Assembly: GCF_000949475.1 (NCBI RefSeq)
Contig: NZ_JRHC01000001.1
Location: 2,540,501-2,604,500, forward strand
DNA: 64,000 nt
Direction: 5' to 3'
Origin: Draconibacterium sediminis
GTDB taxonomy: Bacteria; Bacteroidota; Bacteroidia; Bacteroidales; Prolixibacteraceae
Shown here: in pieces, positions 55,146 through 64,000 of the stretch
Numbering within the stretch: position 1 is the stretch's first letter
Layout of the letters: each line of letters opens with the position of its first letter
The notes under the pieces: generated by a model
Database searches by the model: none
Told to the model about the DNA's origin: nothing
Seen by the model: the letters and a program-made list of their open reading frames with translations, nothing else
Translations under genes and position numbers: made by a program

Positions 55146-57224
55146 ATGAAAAAAGCTAGTTTGATTTTATCATTTATTCTTTTCGTATTAACATCTTTCT
55201 CCCAAACCCAAAGATGGAGCCTGACTGGCAATGAAGAAATTACCTGGACAATAAATGAGGATAATATCCCTCACGCTGATCACATTGAAATGAGTGGCAG
55301 GGGTATATCCGCCTGGCTGCAATATGAAATTGATGCTGAAAGCCATGCTCAGATTTCGCGCACGTTGGTATTTCCAGCCTTTCGGACTATCCCAAACGAC
55401 ACCCACGGAAGCCTGATGTATACATTCATGGATAAGGATTTACCCAGGTTTTTTATTAATCATGTCTCTTTGAAACCTACCATTTACAATGGGAAATTTA
55501 TGGGCGATCATAAAGGGCATGCTAACAAAGTTAAGCTAAATGGTAGTCTGGAAATCGAAAGTACTTTGGAATTAGCAATAAAGAAATCAAAGAAGGATAA
55601 TGAACCGAAACCTGATTTGAACGCACCCAACGAGGTTTTGTTGAAAAGGAAATTATTCCCATCAACGGACAAACCTCTTTTTGTCGAGAAATTCACTTAC
55701 ATAAATAACTCCGGCAAGCCGGTTTTGGTAACCATGGAAGCCTTGCACAAGGAAATTCAACTTGATGAGGCAACTACGGTCAACGGTCCGCACCGCATTA
55801 TTGAATCGACCATAAATGATGGGACTTATAATCTTCAGCCAAGCGATTCAGTGGTTTTTGCCGTAGTATATTATGCATTGCATGCAGGTCAAAGTATTCC
55901 TAAGTTTGATCTTGTTGCTGAAGAAACTTCGCGCAAGGAAAAGGTGGCAGCTATTTGTTCGGAATTGCAGCTGATAACACCTGATTCAGTGTTGAATACT
56001 GCTTTTAATTTTGCAAAAGTCAGGGCCATAGAGAGTATTTTTGATACACGAGGTGGGTTAATGCATGCACCGGGAGGGTTAAGCTATTATGCGGCAATCT
56101 GGGCCAATGATCAGGCAGAGTATGCCAATCCATTTTTTGCTTTTTCGGGAGATTCGGTTGCGGCTAAATCGGCAATGAATTCCTTCCGATGGTTTGCCCG
56201 TTATATGAACCCCGAATACAAGCCAATTCCCAGCTCGATTATTGCTGAAGGCCAAAGCTATTGGAATGGAGCCGGTGACCGTGGCGATATGGCCATGATA
56301 GCTTATGGCGCTTCAAGATTTGCGCTTGCGTATGGTAATGTTGATTCAGCAAAAGTTGTATGGCCTCTGATTGAATGGTCATTGGAATATCTTCAGCGGC
56401 AAATTAATACTGAAGGAGTTGTCTGGTCGAAAAGTGACGAACTGGAAGGCCGTTTCCCAGCCGGCGATGCCAATCTGTGCACCTCTTCGTTGTATTACGA
56501 AGCGCTTATCTCAGCAAGCATGTTGGGGAAATCATTGGGCTTGCCAAAGTGGCAGACAAATGCATACACTAATCAGGCAAAAACGCTACGCAAAAATATT
56601 GATAAGTATTTTGGAAGTAATGTGGAAGGATTTGATACTTATCGCTATTACAAAGGGAACACGGTACTGCGTGCCTGGATTTGCATTCCACTTACCGTAG
56701 GAATTTTTGAAAGAAAGGATGCAACTATCAATGCTCTCTTTTCTCCGCGTCTGTGGACTGTTGACGGACTGGCATCACAAGCTGGCGATAAAACATTTTG
56801 GGACAGATCAACCCTTTATGCCTTAAGAGGAGTGCTGCAAGCGGGCGCCACAGAAAAAGCACTGGATTATTTGCGATATTATAGTAACAGACGTTTGCTT
56901 GGCGAACATGTTCCATACCCGGTAGAGGCTTATCCTGAGGGGAACCAACGTCATTTATCAGCCGAAAGTGCCTTGTATTGTCGCATTTATACTGAAGGAT
57001 TATTCGGAATACGGCCTACAGGGTTCAATGCCTTTGATTGTACACCCCGGTTGCCAAAGGATTGGGATCAAATGGCATTAAAACATATTCATGCCTTTGG
57101 AAATGATTTCAATATTTCGGTAAAACGTATAGATGAAAAACTGAAAATAACAATCACAGGCAACGATAAAGTCGCTCTGGAAAAGATAATAAACAACGGT
57201 GAAACAGTTTCAATAAAACTATGA
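55146..57224 (+). CDS. Six-hairpin glycosidase-like protein, family uncertain
   Basis: This 692-residue exported protein has a signal ending LTSFSQ. The N-terminal part (about 20-260) looks like a beta-sandwich, and from about 280 the sequence becomes helical. APGGLSYYAAIWANDQAEYANP, SYWNGAGDRGDMAMIAYGASRFA and SDELEGRFPAGDANLCTSSLYYEAL look like the (alpha/alpha)6 catalytic core of rhamnosidase/trehalase-like families (GH78, GH63 or GH95 kin). The acidic residues in NDQAEYA, NGAGDRGD and SDELEGRFPAGD are candidate catalytic Glu/Asp. No family was fixed. It fits a locus rich in rhamnose-type sugars. It lies 82 bp after GH105. Confidence 0.7.
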   Translation: MKKASLILSFILFVLTSFSQTQRWSLTGNEEITWTINEDNIPHADHIEMSGRGISAWLQYEIDAESHAQISRTLVFPAFRTIPNDTHGSLMYTFMDKDLPRFFINHVSLKPTIYNGKFMGDHKGHANKVKLNGSLEIESTLELAIKKSKKDNEPKPDLNAPNEVLLKRKLFPSTDKPLFVEKFTYINNSGKPVLVTMEALHKEIQLDEATTVNGPHRIIESTINDGTYNLQPSDSVVFAVVYYALHAGQSIPKFDLVAEETSRKEKVAAICSELQLITPDSVLNTAFNFAKVRAIESIFDTRGGLMHAPGGLSYYAAIWANDQAEYANPFFAFSGDSVAAKSAMNSFRWFARYMNPEYKPIPSSIIAEGQSYWNGAGDRGDMAMIAYGASRFALAYGNVDSAKVVWPLIEWSLEYLQRQINTEGVVWSKSDELEGRFPAGDANLCTSSLYYEALISASMLGKSLGLPKWQTNAYTNQAKTLRKNIDKYFGSNVEGFDTYRYYKGNTVLRAWICIPLTVGIFERKDATINALFSPRLWTVDGLASQAGDKTFWDRSTLYALRGVLQAGATEKALDYLRYYSNRRLLGEHVPYPVEAYPEGNQRHLSAESALYCRIYTEGLFGIRPTGFNAFDCTPRLPKDWDQMALKHIHAFGNDFNISVKRIDEKLKITITGNDKVALEKIINNGETVSIKL

Positions 57225-57357
57225 AGGAGTACTCAGCTTTTATAAGCAAAACATTGTGGTTTCAGGTTGTAGACAAAGGAGATAGGGAAGACAATTAGAA
57301 TGATACATCGGGAAGCGCAATGTTTCTATATGCCATTAAAAAATATATTAATAAGCG

Positions 57358-58974
57358 ATGAAAAGGAAATTATTATCGATAATCCTGTTATTTACAGGTA
57401 GTTGTTTATTTGCCCAAAAAGCTGATACATTAAACTTAAGCTTGTTGGAGGGCGAATATTGGTGGGGAGGTTTAAGCTCGCAGGGTAACAAAATGCCCTA
57501 TGATGCAAATTCAAAGGTAAGCCATGATTTTTGGGGAGACAATGCAGGAAATCAGGCACAACCCTTACTCCTTTCAAGTAAAGGCCGATACATTTGGAGT
57601 GAGAATCCAATAAAGTACACGTTTGAGAGTGGAAAATTAACGGTAACAACCCGTGATGGCAAAATTCAGTCGGGAGTGGCAGGCACTAATCTTCACGATG
57701 CATTCAGCTTTTGTGTCAAAAACTTCTTTCCTCCCATTGGTGTGATCCCCGACGAACTGTTGTTTACGAAACCTCAGTTTAATACCTGGATAGAATTGCA
57801 ATACGATCAGAACGAGGAAGACATTTTAAAATATGCACAAAGCATCATCGATAATGGCTATGCTCCCGGGGTATTAATGTTGGATGATACCTGGCAGGAA
57901 AATTATGGTGTCTGGGATTTTTCACCACGGCAGTTTAAAGATCCCAAAGGAATGATGGATAAATTACATGCCATGGGATTTAAAGTAATGCTGTGGGTTT
58001 GTCCCTTTGTAAGTGCCGACTCAAAAGAATTCAGGTATTTGCAAAAGGAAAAATTGTTGTTGCTTGACAAGGACAATGAACAGGATATTTTGTGGGCCGA
58101 CTCAAAAAACAAGGCGGCGATCTTTCGATGGTGGAATGGTGCCAGTGCCTGCCTCGATTTAAGCAATCCGAAAGCACAGGCATGGTTTAAAGAAAGGCTG
58201 GACTATTTACAGAACGAATATGGAGTGGATGGGTATAAATTTGATGCAGGCGATGCCGATTTCTACACACAGGCATTGGTGTCATTCAAGCCTTCAACTC
58301 CCAACGATCACACTACATATTTTGCAGAGTTTGGTTTGAATTATCCATTGAACGAATACCGTGCTTCATGGAAAATGGCAGGTCTGCCTCTGGCTCAACG
58401 TCTGCGCGATAAAAGCCACAACTGGACTGATTTGCAAAAGCTTATTCCCGATATGATGTCACTAAGTTTGATGGGATATTCTTATACCTGCCCCGATATG
58501 ATTGGTGGCGGACAATACCTGACTTTTCTTCCCGGTGCCAAAATTGATGAAGAATTAGTCGTTCGTTCGGCACAAGTACATGCTTTAATGCCCATGATGC
58601 AATTTTCGGTGGCTCCCTGGCGCATATTGTCGGAGAAGAATTCAAAACTATGCGTTGAAGCGGCAAATCTGCATTTAAAAATGGCTGATAAAATTCTTGA
58701 ACTGGCGAATAATGCCTCAAAAACAGGCGAGCCTATTGCTAAGCCAATGGCATTGGTATTTCCCGATGCAGGATACGAAACCATCGAAGATCAGTTTATG
58801 TTAGGCGATGATATTTTGGTGGCTCCTGTTGTAAAGAAAGGTGAGTACACGCGGGATGTGGTGTTGCCAAAAGGAAAATGGAAAGCTGACGATGGTACAG
58901 TTGTAAAAGGAGGAAAAACAATTAAAGTAGATGCTCCGATTGAGAGGTTACCGTATTTTACTAAGATCAAATAA
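57358..58974 (+). CDS. Glycoside hydrolase family 31 enzyme
   Basis: This 538-residue exported protein (signal ending CLFAQ) has the GH31 barrel: APGVLMLDDTWQ, FKVMLWVCPFVSADS and GVDGYKFDAGDADFY. Asp296 in KFDAGD is the expected nucleophile. The later YTCPDMIGGGQ and HALMPMMQFSVAPWR segments and the C-terminal beta domain (DQFMLGDDILVAPVVKKG) are family typical. GH31 members hydrolyse alpha-glucosides, alpha-xylosides, alpha-galactosides or sulfoquinovosides; the form here is unknown. At 538 residues it is shorter than typical GH31 (about 650-900), because the N-terminal domain is small. It is 133 bp after the six-hairpin gene. Confidence 0.9.
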   Translation: MKRKLLSIILLFTGSCLFAQKADTLNLSLLEGEYWWGGLSSQGNKMPYDANSKVSHDFWGDNAGNQAQPLLLSSKGRYIWSENPIKYTFESGKLTVTTRDGKIQSGVAGTNLHDAFSFCVKNFFPPIGVIPDELLFTKPQFNTWIELQYDQNEEDILKYAQSIIDNGYAPGVLMLDDTWQENYGVWDFSPRQFKDPKGMMDKLHAMGFKVMLWVCPFVSADSKEFRYLQKEKLLLLDKDNEQDILWADSKNKAAIFRWWNGASACLDLSNPKAQAWFKERLDYLQNEYGVDGYKFDAGDADFYTQALVSFKPSTPNDHTTYFAEFGLNYPLNEYRASWKMAGLPLAQRLRDKSHNWTDLQKLIPDMMSLSLMGYSYTCPDMIGGGQYLTFLPGAKIDEELVVRSAQVHALMPMMQFSVAPWRILSEKNSKLCVEAANLHLKMADKILELANNASKTGEPIAKPMALVFPDAGYETIEDQFMLGDDILVAPVVKKGEYTRDVVLPKGKWKADDGTVVKGGKTIKVDAPIERLPYFTKIK

Positions 58975-59109
58975 TTTGATTTGATATCTTGTTTGCACGC
59001 ACGGTGTATTAAAAGATAATCTGCGATTGAGAAAATAATCTGAGATCATATCCATGAAAATGTGCTCAATTTTAACTTTTGATTGTTGCTGGCCATTAAA
59101 AAGAAATCC

Positions 59110-62100
59110 ATGAAACTAACATTTGTACTATTATTAGCTTGTATTCTGGGGCCTTTTAATCTTAAAGGACAGGTTCCTGACGAAATTCAGGATCCAATGG
59201 TTATTGGAATTAATAAACTACCGGCCAGAACGGCTTTTTGGCCGGCCGAAAGTATTGAAGATGCCCGGCGAACAACCTATGAGAATTCCACCTGGGTAAA
59301 ATCCTTAAATGGCGATTGGAAATTTCATTGGTCGCCTGATCCGCATGTTAGGCCCGTGGATTTTCACAGATTGGACTTCAATAGCACAGAATGGGCAACA
59401 ATTCCGGTGCCATCTATTGTTGAAAGGCAGGGCTATGGAGTACCTTTGTACGTAAATGTTCGATACCCGTTCAAAGTAAATCCTCCAAGGGTAATGGATG
59501 AACCGGATTCACGGTTTACCAGTTACAGTCAACGAAATCCTGTTAGCTCTTATCTCAAAACTTTCTCTGTGCCTGATGATTGGTCGGACAAACAAATAAT
59601 TTTACATTTTGCAGGAATAAGTTCGGCAGCTTTTGTATGGGTAAACGGACATATGGTGGGATATACGCAAGGTTCCAGATTGCCTGCCGAGTTCGATATC
59701 ACCTCTTATCTTGTTGCAGGAGAAAATGTGATTGCTGCTGAAGTGTACAAGTATTGCGACGGATCCTACCTCGAAGACCAGGATTTTTGGCGCTTAAGTG
59801 GTATTTTTCGGGATGTGTTTTTAAGAGCCGTTCCCAAATCTACACTATGGGATGTTTATGCAGAACCCGAAGTGGATATAAAATCCAAACAAGGCAAAAT
59901 TACGGTTCACTATGAAGCCGCAAATTTCACCAAAAGCAAGAGTAATTCGCATAGTATCGATGTTTCGGTATGGTCTCCGGCCAATGAGCTATTGACAAAA
60001 AAGGAATATAAAATCAGGGATATAGAAAAAGGATTTAACAAAGCTGTATCGTTGCCGGAAATCACATTAGGCAATATTGAATTGTGGTGGCCCGACAGGC
60101 CCAAGCAATATACTGTTCAGGTAGTATTAAAGAACAAGGAAAAAGTGATTGAAGCCTATCGTCTTCCTGTTGGATTCAGAAAGTCAGAGGTGGTTGGAGA
60201 ACTATTGCTTTTTAACGGAAAACCTTTAAAAATACGGGGAGTCAATCGTCATGAATTTTCACCGGATCAAGGCTATGTGGTTTCTGAACAACAGATGATA
60301 AAGGAATTGGAATTAATGAAAAAGGCCAATATAAATTTTGTGCGTACATCTCATTATCCCAACGATCCCCGATGGTATAAGCTGTGTGATAAATACGGAA
60401 TGATGGTAATGGATGAGGCCAATGTGGAGACTCATGGCCTGAGTTACCATAAAAGAATATTACCAGGCGATAAGCCCGAGTGGACTTATGGTTGTACTGA
60501 GCGAATGAAACGTATGGTCAGGCGCGATCGCCAGCATCCAAGCGTGATCATGTGGTCTTTTGGAAACGAGGCAGGCTTTGGTAGTGCCTTTGAAGAAATG
60601 CGTAAGATAACTCATGAAAATGATCCCGAGCATCGACTGATTCAATATGCCGATATGAACCTGGTGGCTGATTTTGATAGTCAGACCTATCCAACTATTG
60701 AATGGATAGACGAACATTTGCAGGGAAAAGCAATACGGAAAGGAGAACATGGCGAAACCTCTTTTGAACATCAACATGGGAAATACCCGTCGGGAAGACC
60801 ATTTGTGATGAATGAGTATAGTCATGCCATGGGTAATAGTTTGGGGAACTTCAGCGATTACTGGGAACAGATTTATGCCAACGATATGCTTGCCGGCGGT
60901 TTTGTTTGGGACTGGATTGATCAGGCATTGTATAAAAATCCTTTGAAGCCACAGGATGGGTGGGCTTACGGAGGTGATTTTGGAGATTATCCGAATAACT
61001 CAAACTTCAATATTACTGGTCTCATAGGAGCTGATTTGATTCCTCATCCTCATTTCTACGAATTGCAAAAAGTATATCAACCTGTCTATATAAAACTTGT
61101 AAAATCAGAACCGCTAACCATCGAAGTGATCAATCACAACCTCAGAGCCAATACCAATGAATATGACTTTGGTTATAAGGTGATTGAAAATGGCAAACTT
61201 ACCAGGCAAAGTAAATTAGCCGAGGTGAATTGCGATGCAGGTAAAAGTGTACAAATTGTAATTGATGATCTGAATATTGATGATGCCAATGAAACATTTG
61301 CTACTTTTTATTTCACTTTAAAAGAGGACTGTATTTGGGCTAAAAAAGGTGAAGTGGTTGCATGGGAACAGTTTAAACTTGCCGACGGAGTGAAGACTCA
61401 ACAAGAGGCATTGGAAGGCCATGTAATGGTAACTGAAAATAATGATGAGTACTTAATCTCGGGTCAGGCTTTCAAGTCTATTCTAAGTAAATCAACCGGT
61501 ATGATTTCGGGTGCTCAGTATCATGGAGAAGAAGTGATTTTGAATGGCGTGCAGTTTAATTTTTGGAGAGCGCTGACCGACAATGATGAAGGGTGGAAAG
61601 TAGATGATAAAATGGGGATTTGGCAAGCCGAAGGTCAAAACTATTCACTTCAATCAATAAAAATAGATTCGCTGGAGAATCTGGTTTCCATTGAAAGCCA
61701 ACTGGTTTTTAATGGAACTCAAACTCAGGCTACCGTAAAACATACTTTTTATCCGGGTGGACAAATAGATTTTGATGTAGAAATTAATATTCCAGAGGAG
61801 GCTCCAAATATACCAAGGCTTGGATTACAGTTTCAATTAAATAAAAACCTAACTGAAATTGAGTGGTATGGCAGAGGACCACATGAGAATTATATTGATC
61901 GTAAAACCTCCGCGCCGGTTGGAATATATAAGTCCAATATAAATAATTGGATTACTCCTTATGTGCGACCACAGGAAAATGCCAATCGTTGCGATGTGCG
62001 GTGGGTGAAGTTTGCCAGAGAAGGTATTGGAGTTTTTGAGTTTTCGGCGAATACTGAAAATTTACTTTCTGTTAGTGCATGGCCTTACAAACAAGAAGCC

Positions 62101-62280
62101 CTGGAAAAGGCTCAACACAATCGTGAAATCGTTAAAGGACAAAATATGATTGTTAATGTTGATTGTAAGCAAATGGGCGTGGGAGGGGACAACGCGTGGG
62201 GATTACCGGTTCTGGACCAGTATCAAATTCATCCGGGCAGTTACAGTTATAGCTTTTCTTTTAAGCCGGCAGACAATTGA
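59110..62280 (+). CDS. LacZ-like GH2 beta-galactosidase, exported
   Basis: The ATG at 59110 gives a Sec signal (LVLLLACILGPFNLKGQ-like); the frame is open from a TTG at 59083. The 1056-residue protein matches the five-domain LacZ layout: a jelly roll (SLNGDWKFHWSPDP), an immunoglobulin-like domain, a TIM barrel with acid/base Glu487 (in SFGNEAGFG) and nucleophile Glu569 (in VMNEYSHAMGN), and a C-terminal beta-gal small-chain domain (HTFYPGGQIDFDVEI, WYGRGPHENYIDR). It probably removes terminal beta-galactose. It is the last + gene before the convergent AraC regulator. A second GH2 lies at the left edge of the window. Confidence 0.93.
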   Translation: MKLTFVLLLACILGPFNLKGQVPDEIQDPMVIGINKLPARTAFWPAESIEDARRTTYENSTWVKSLNGDWKFHWSPDPHVRPVDFHRLDFNSTEWATIPVPSIVERQGYGVPLYVNVRYPFKVNPPRVMDEPDSRFTSYSQRNPVSSYLKTFSVPDDWSDKQIILHFAGISSAAFVWVNGHMVGYTQGSRLPAEFDITSYLVAGENVIAAEVYKYCDGSYLEDQDFWRLSGIFRDVFLRAVPKSTLWDVYAEPEVDIKSKQGKITVHYEAANFTKSKSNSHSIDVSVWSPANELLTKKEYKIRDIEKGFNKAVSLPEITLGNIELWWPDRPKQYTVQVVLKNKEKVIEAYRLPVGFRKSEVVGELLLFNGKPLKIRGVNRHEFSPDQGYVVSEQQMIKELELMKKANINFVRTSHYPNDPRWYKLCDKYGMMVMDEANVETHGLSYHKRILPGDKPEWTYGCTERMKRMVRRDRQHPSVIMWSFGNEAGFGSAFEEMRKITHENDPEHRLIQYADMNLVADFDSQTYPTIEWIDEHLQGKAIRKGEHGETSFEHQHGKYPSGRPFVMNEYSHAMGNSLGNFSDYWEQIYANDMLAGGFVWDWIDQALYKNPLKPQDGWAYGGDFGDYPNNSNFNITGLIGADLIPHPHFYELQKVYQPVYIKLVKSEPLTIEVINHNLRANTNEYDFGYKVIENGKLTRQSKLAEVNCDAGKSVQIVIDDLNIDDANETFATFYFTLKEDCIWAKKGEVVAWEQFKLADGVKTQQEALEGHVMVTENNDEYLISGQAFKSILSKSTGMISGAQYHGEEVILNGVQFNFWRALTDNDEGWKVDDKMGIWQAEGQNYSLQSIKIDSLENLVSIESQLVFNGTQTQATVKHTFYPGGQIDFDVEINIPEEAPNIPRLGLQFQLNKNLTEIEWYGRGPHENYIDRKTSAPVGIYKSNINNWITPYVRPQENANRCDVRWVKFAREGIGVFEFSANTENLLSVSAWPYKQEALEKAQHNREIVKGQNMIVNVDCKQMGVGGDNAWGLPVLDQYQIHPGSYSYSFSFKPADN

Positions 62281-62520
62281 AATACGGTAAATACAACAGG
62301 CATTATGAGATGATAAAAATGTTCGTGAATGGGAAAGGAGAATTGACATAGAATCCCTAAAATCTGATCTGAAGAAGCTAAAAGGATTGAATAGCTGGTT
62401 TTCCATTTGTGATAAGAGGATAGTCCATCATTTGATTTGATAGTCAATTTCCTTATCGGTTATTTTTTGGATATTTAAACTTTGCCAAATAATCATATTT
62501 GTTGACTAAAAAAATAGAAA
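62281..62520. other. Convergent intergenic region, no gene seen
   Basis: These 240 bases separate the LacZ-like gene from the AraC gene. The two genes converge. A weak pairing of GATAAG with CTTATC across about 40 bases and a T-run (TTATTTTTTGG) near 62461 may end the + transcript, but no strong terminator was found. Confidence 0.3.
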
Positions 62521-63438
62521 TTAAAATTGGGGATTATTAGTCTTTAAAAAGGTTCCGGGGCTGTAACCCATGTGTTTGGTAAAAATCCGTGTAAAATAAT
62601 AGGGATCTTTGTAGCCCAGCTGAAAGGCAACCTCTTTTATTTTTAAAGATTGGTTGATGAGTAGGCGAACGGCTTCTTGCATTTTTAAGTTGATAAAATA
62701 ATCAAGTGGAGAAGAGCCTGTTTTATTTCTGAATATTTTTGAAAAATGCGATTCTGAAAGTTGAGCATTGTCGGCCAGATCTTTGATTGTCAGGAATTTG
62801 TTGATGTGCTTTTGCATGAAAACAATTGATTGATCAACTTTATTCGGGTTGTGATAACCCTTTACCATCCTAAATGTCTCGATATAAAAAAATGAAGCCG
62901 ATAAACTGTTTAAGCACATATTGGCGTAATTGATATTTTCAATGGAAAAACCTGATTCGAGGGCGGTGAGAATTTCGTTGAAGAGTTGCAGACGGTCATC
63001 AATTCTCGACCGGCTGGATTGTTTGATATGGAGAACCCGATTAAAAAAAGCTTTAAACTGATGACTTCTTTTTCCTCCAAAGTGCAACCAGTAAATCGAC
63101 CAGGGAGAGGAGTCGGACGACTGGTATTTGTGTGCCTCGCCAGCCTCTATTATAAAAAAGCTGTTGGGTTTCAACTGGAATTCTTCATGCATCATTTCTA
63201 TCGACCCTGATCCATCAATACAGTATATTAAAATATGTTCTTGAATACCCTTTTTACGACTGCGGATGTGGTTTTTTGCATGGGGATAAAAACCGATGTC
63301 GCTAATGTAAAGGTCATTAATAATTGGATTGTTTTTAACCGCTGCTATTTGCTTTTTTGACAACACCACACTTCTGTCTCCAAAAAAGTTATCTTCTTTC
63401 CCAGAATCCGGTTGCTTGTAAATATTTTGTTGCTTCAT
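62521..63438 (-). CDS. AraC-family transcriptional regulator
   Basis: This 305-residue regulator has an N-terminal cupin-like sensor domain (HILIYCIDGSGSIEMM, FQLKPNSFFIIEAGEAHKY, WLHFGGKRS). Its C-terminal double helix-turn-helix covers about 210-300 (FLTIKDLADNAQLSESHFSKIFRNKTGSSPLDYF, then IKEVAFQLGYKDPYYFTRIFTKHMGYSPGTFLK). The sensor form is like AraC and RhaS/R sugar regulators. It is divergent from the sugar-porter gene at 63800, so it likely controls that gene, and perhaps part of this locus, in response to a monosaccharide. The inducer is not readable. Confidence 0.92.
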   Translation of the reverse strand: MKQQNIYKQPDSGKEDNFFGDRSVVLSKKQIAAVKNNPIINDLYISDIGFYPHAKNHIRSRKKGIQEHILIYCIDGSGSIEMMHEEFQLKPNSFFIIEAGEAHKYQSSDSSPWSIYWLHFGGKRSHQFKAFFNRVLHIKQSSRSRIDDRLQLFNEILTALESGFSIENINYANMCLNSLSASFFYIETFRMVKGYHNPNKVDQSIVFMQKHINKFLTIKDLADNAQLSESHFSKIFRNKTGSSPLDYFINLKMQEAVRLLINQSLKIKEVAFQLGYKDPYYFTRIFTKHMGYSPGTFLKTNNPQF

Positions 63439-63799
63439 CGTTATAATAGGAATGTCAATTAATATTAATAGTGTCCAACTTTTGTATGTTGTTTATTTCT
63501 AATTTTAATACTTTCTGTATTCTGATTATTAGTGCGATGTGGGAGGTCTCGTATGTTTTATTTATTTTATGCTATATTTTTGTGATAATAGGATTATCCA
63601 AAAGTAAACATTATTGTCCATTTCTATAATATGGCTGCCGTTGTACTTTTGTAGTGGATTTATTATACCAATAGTGAACTACAAAAGAATAAAACTGATG
63701 GCTAAAAATTATGGAAGTTGTCTGGTGTATTGGATTCCCAAACGTTCAGTTTAAACTTTAGTGATTGAAAAATAAAAAATCAACGATTTCAATTTAATA
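63439..63799. promoter_or_regulatory. Divergent control region between AraC and MFS genes
   Basis: No gene is seen in these 361 bases. A perfect 10-base inverted repeat, CTTTTGTAGT (63646-63655) and ACTACAAAAG (63678-63687), is separated by 22 bases. TACTTTTG (63644-63651) matches the -7 box TAnnTTTG of Bacteroidota promoters and overlaps the left arm, but a -33 element at proper distance is not clear. The repeat could be an operator for the AraC protein or a leader hairpin of the transporter mRNA. Which of these is true is open. Confidence 0.5.
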
Positions 63800-64000
63800 A
63801 TGCAAAAATTAAACACAAAGTACATATTCACGATCTCAATGGTATCGGCCATGGGAGGTCTTTTGTTTGGATATGATTGGGTAGTAATTGGCGGTGCCAA
63901 ACCGTTTTACGAGCAGTTTTTTCATATCAGCCAAAGTCCTTTTTTGCAGGGATGGGCAATGAGTAGCGCACTGCTCGGATGTTTGATTGGTGCTTTAACG
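63800..64000 (+). CDS. Sugar-porter MFS transporter, 3' end outside window
   Basis: The ATG at 63800 opens a frame that runs to the window edge (67 codons). The start MQKLNTKYIFTISMVSAMGG and the next residues LLFGYDWVVIGGAKPFYEQ match the first membrane helix and the GGLLFGYD signature of the MFS sugar-porter family (XylE/galactose-permease-like). A second helix begins at GWAMSSALLGCLIGALT. It would import a monosaccharide. The AraC regulator on the opposite strand is the likely controller. Only the first eighth or so of the gene is visible. Confidence 0.85.
   Translation, partial: MQKLNTKYIFTISMVSAMGGLLFGYDWVVIGGAKPFYEQFFHISQSPFLQGWAMSSALLGCLIGALT

Noticed and set aside
57221..57298. 25-codon reading frame (MKEYSAF...) overlapping the stop of the six-hairpin gene by ATGA
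   Set aside because: It is too short, has no recognisable motif and is followed by an untranslated-looking gap. The ATGA overlap is easily due to chance.
1..64000. Mobile elements, CRISPR arrays, tRNA and rRNA genes
   Set aside because: No transposase, regularly spaced repeat array or RNA gene was found by reading. The only long duplication is of protein-coding genes.

Overview
The window reads as part of a large polysaccharide-utilisation locus (PUL) of a Bacteroidota bacterium, probably a marine or sediment degrader of sulfated glycans. The evidence is an ECF sigma factor/FecR anti-sigma/SusC/SusD set, secreted CAZymes and sulfatases with Sec or lipoprotein signals, a Bacteroidota-type promoter (TTTG-N19-TAnnTTTG) and few Shine-Dalgarno sequences. 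The genus cannot be named from the sequence alone. No tRNA, rRNA, CRISPR or insertion sequence was seen.

Layout. (1) 1-15703, + strand: a tightly packed run of a truncated GH2 enzyme, seven sulfatases, a GH5-like/GH43-like fusion and a GH43-like lipoprotein. (2) 15993-22752: ECF sigma factor, FecR anti-sigma, SusC with an N-terminal STN signalling domain, and SusD, ending at a strong terminator (22772-22800). (3) 22830-30698: four more sulfatases and a GH30 enzyme, closed by a bidirectional terminator (30716-30766). (4) 30785-33391, - strand: a lone TonB-dependent receptor without a SusD partner. (5) 33679-38915: a LacI-type regulator with its own promoter and two operator-like palindromes, an FG-GAP/VCBS protein behind a third operator-like site, a DapA-family aldolase, an ECF sigma factor with no anti-sigma, and a YhcH-type lipoprotein. 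(6) 39124-46831: a SASA esterase, an alpha/beta-hydrolase, a sodium/solute symporter and a GH106-type rhamnosidase. (7) 46865-62280: two paralogous ~630-residue lipoproteins of unrecognised family around a PQQ-like propeller and a second FG-GAP protein, then GH105, a six-hairpin-type protein, GH31 and a LacZ-like GH2. (8) 62521-64000: an AraC regulator divergent from a truncated sugar-porter MFS gene.

How it may work together. SusC/SusD would import sulfated oligosaccharides. Eleven sulfatases with different active-site contexts would remove sulfates at different positions. GH106 implies terminal rhamnose, GH105 implies unsaturated uronic acid made by a lyase, and GH2/GH30/GH31/GH43 imply galactose-, glucose- or pentose-type linkages. 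This fits an ulvan-like or sulfated arabinogalactan/rhamnogalacturonan-like glycan; the sequence alone does not decide. GH105 needs lyase products, yet no known polysaccharide-lyase family was recognised. The duplicated unknown lipoproteins at 46865 and 51992, and the two FG-GAP proteins, are therefore the best places to look for undescribed chemistry.
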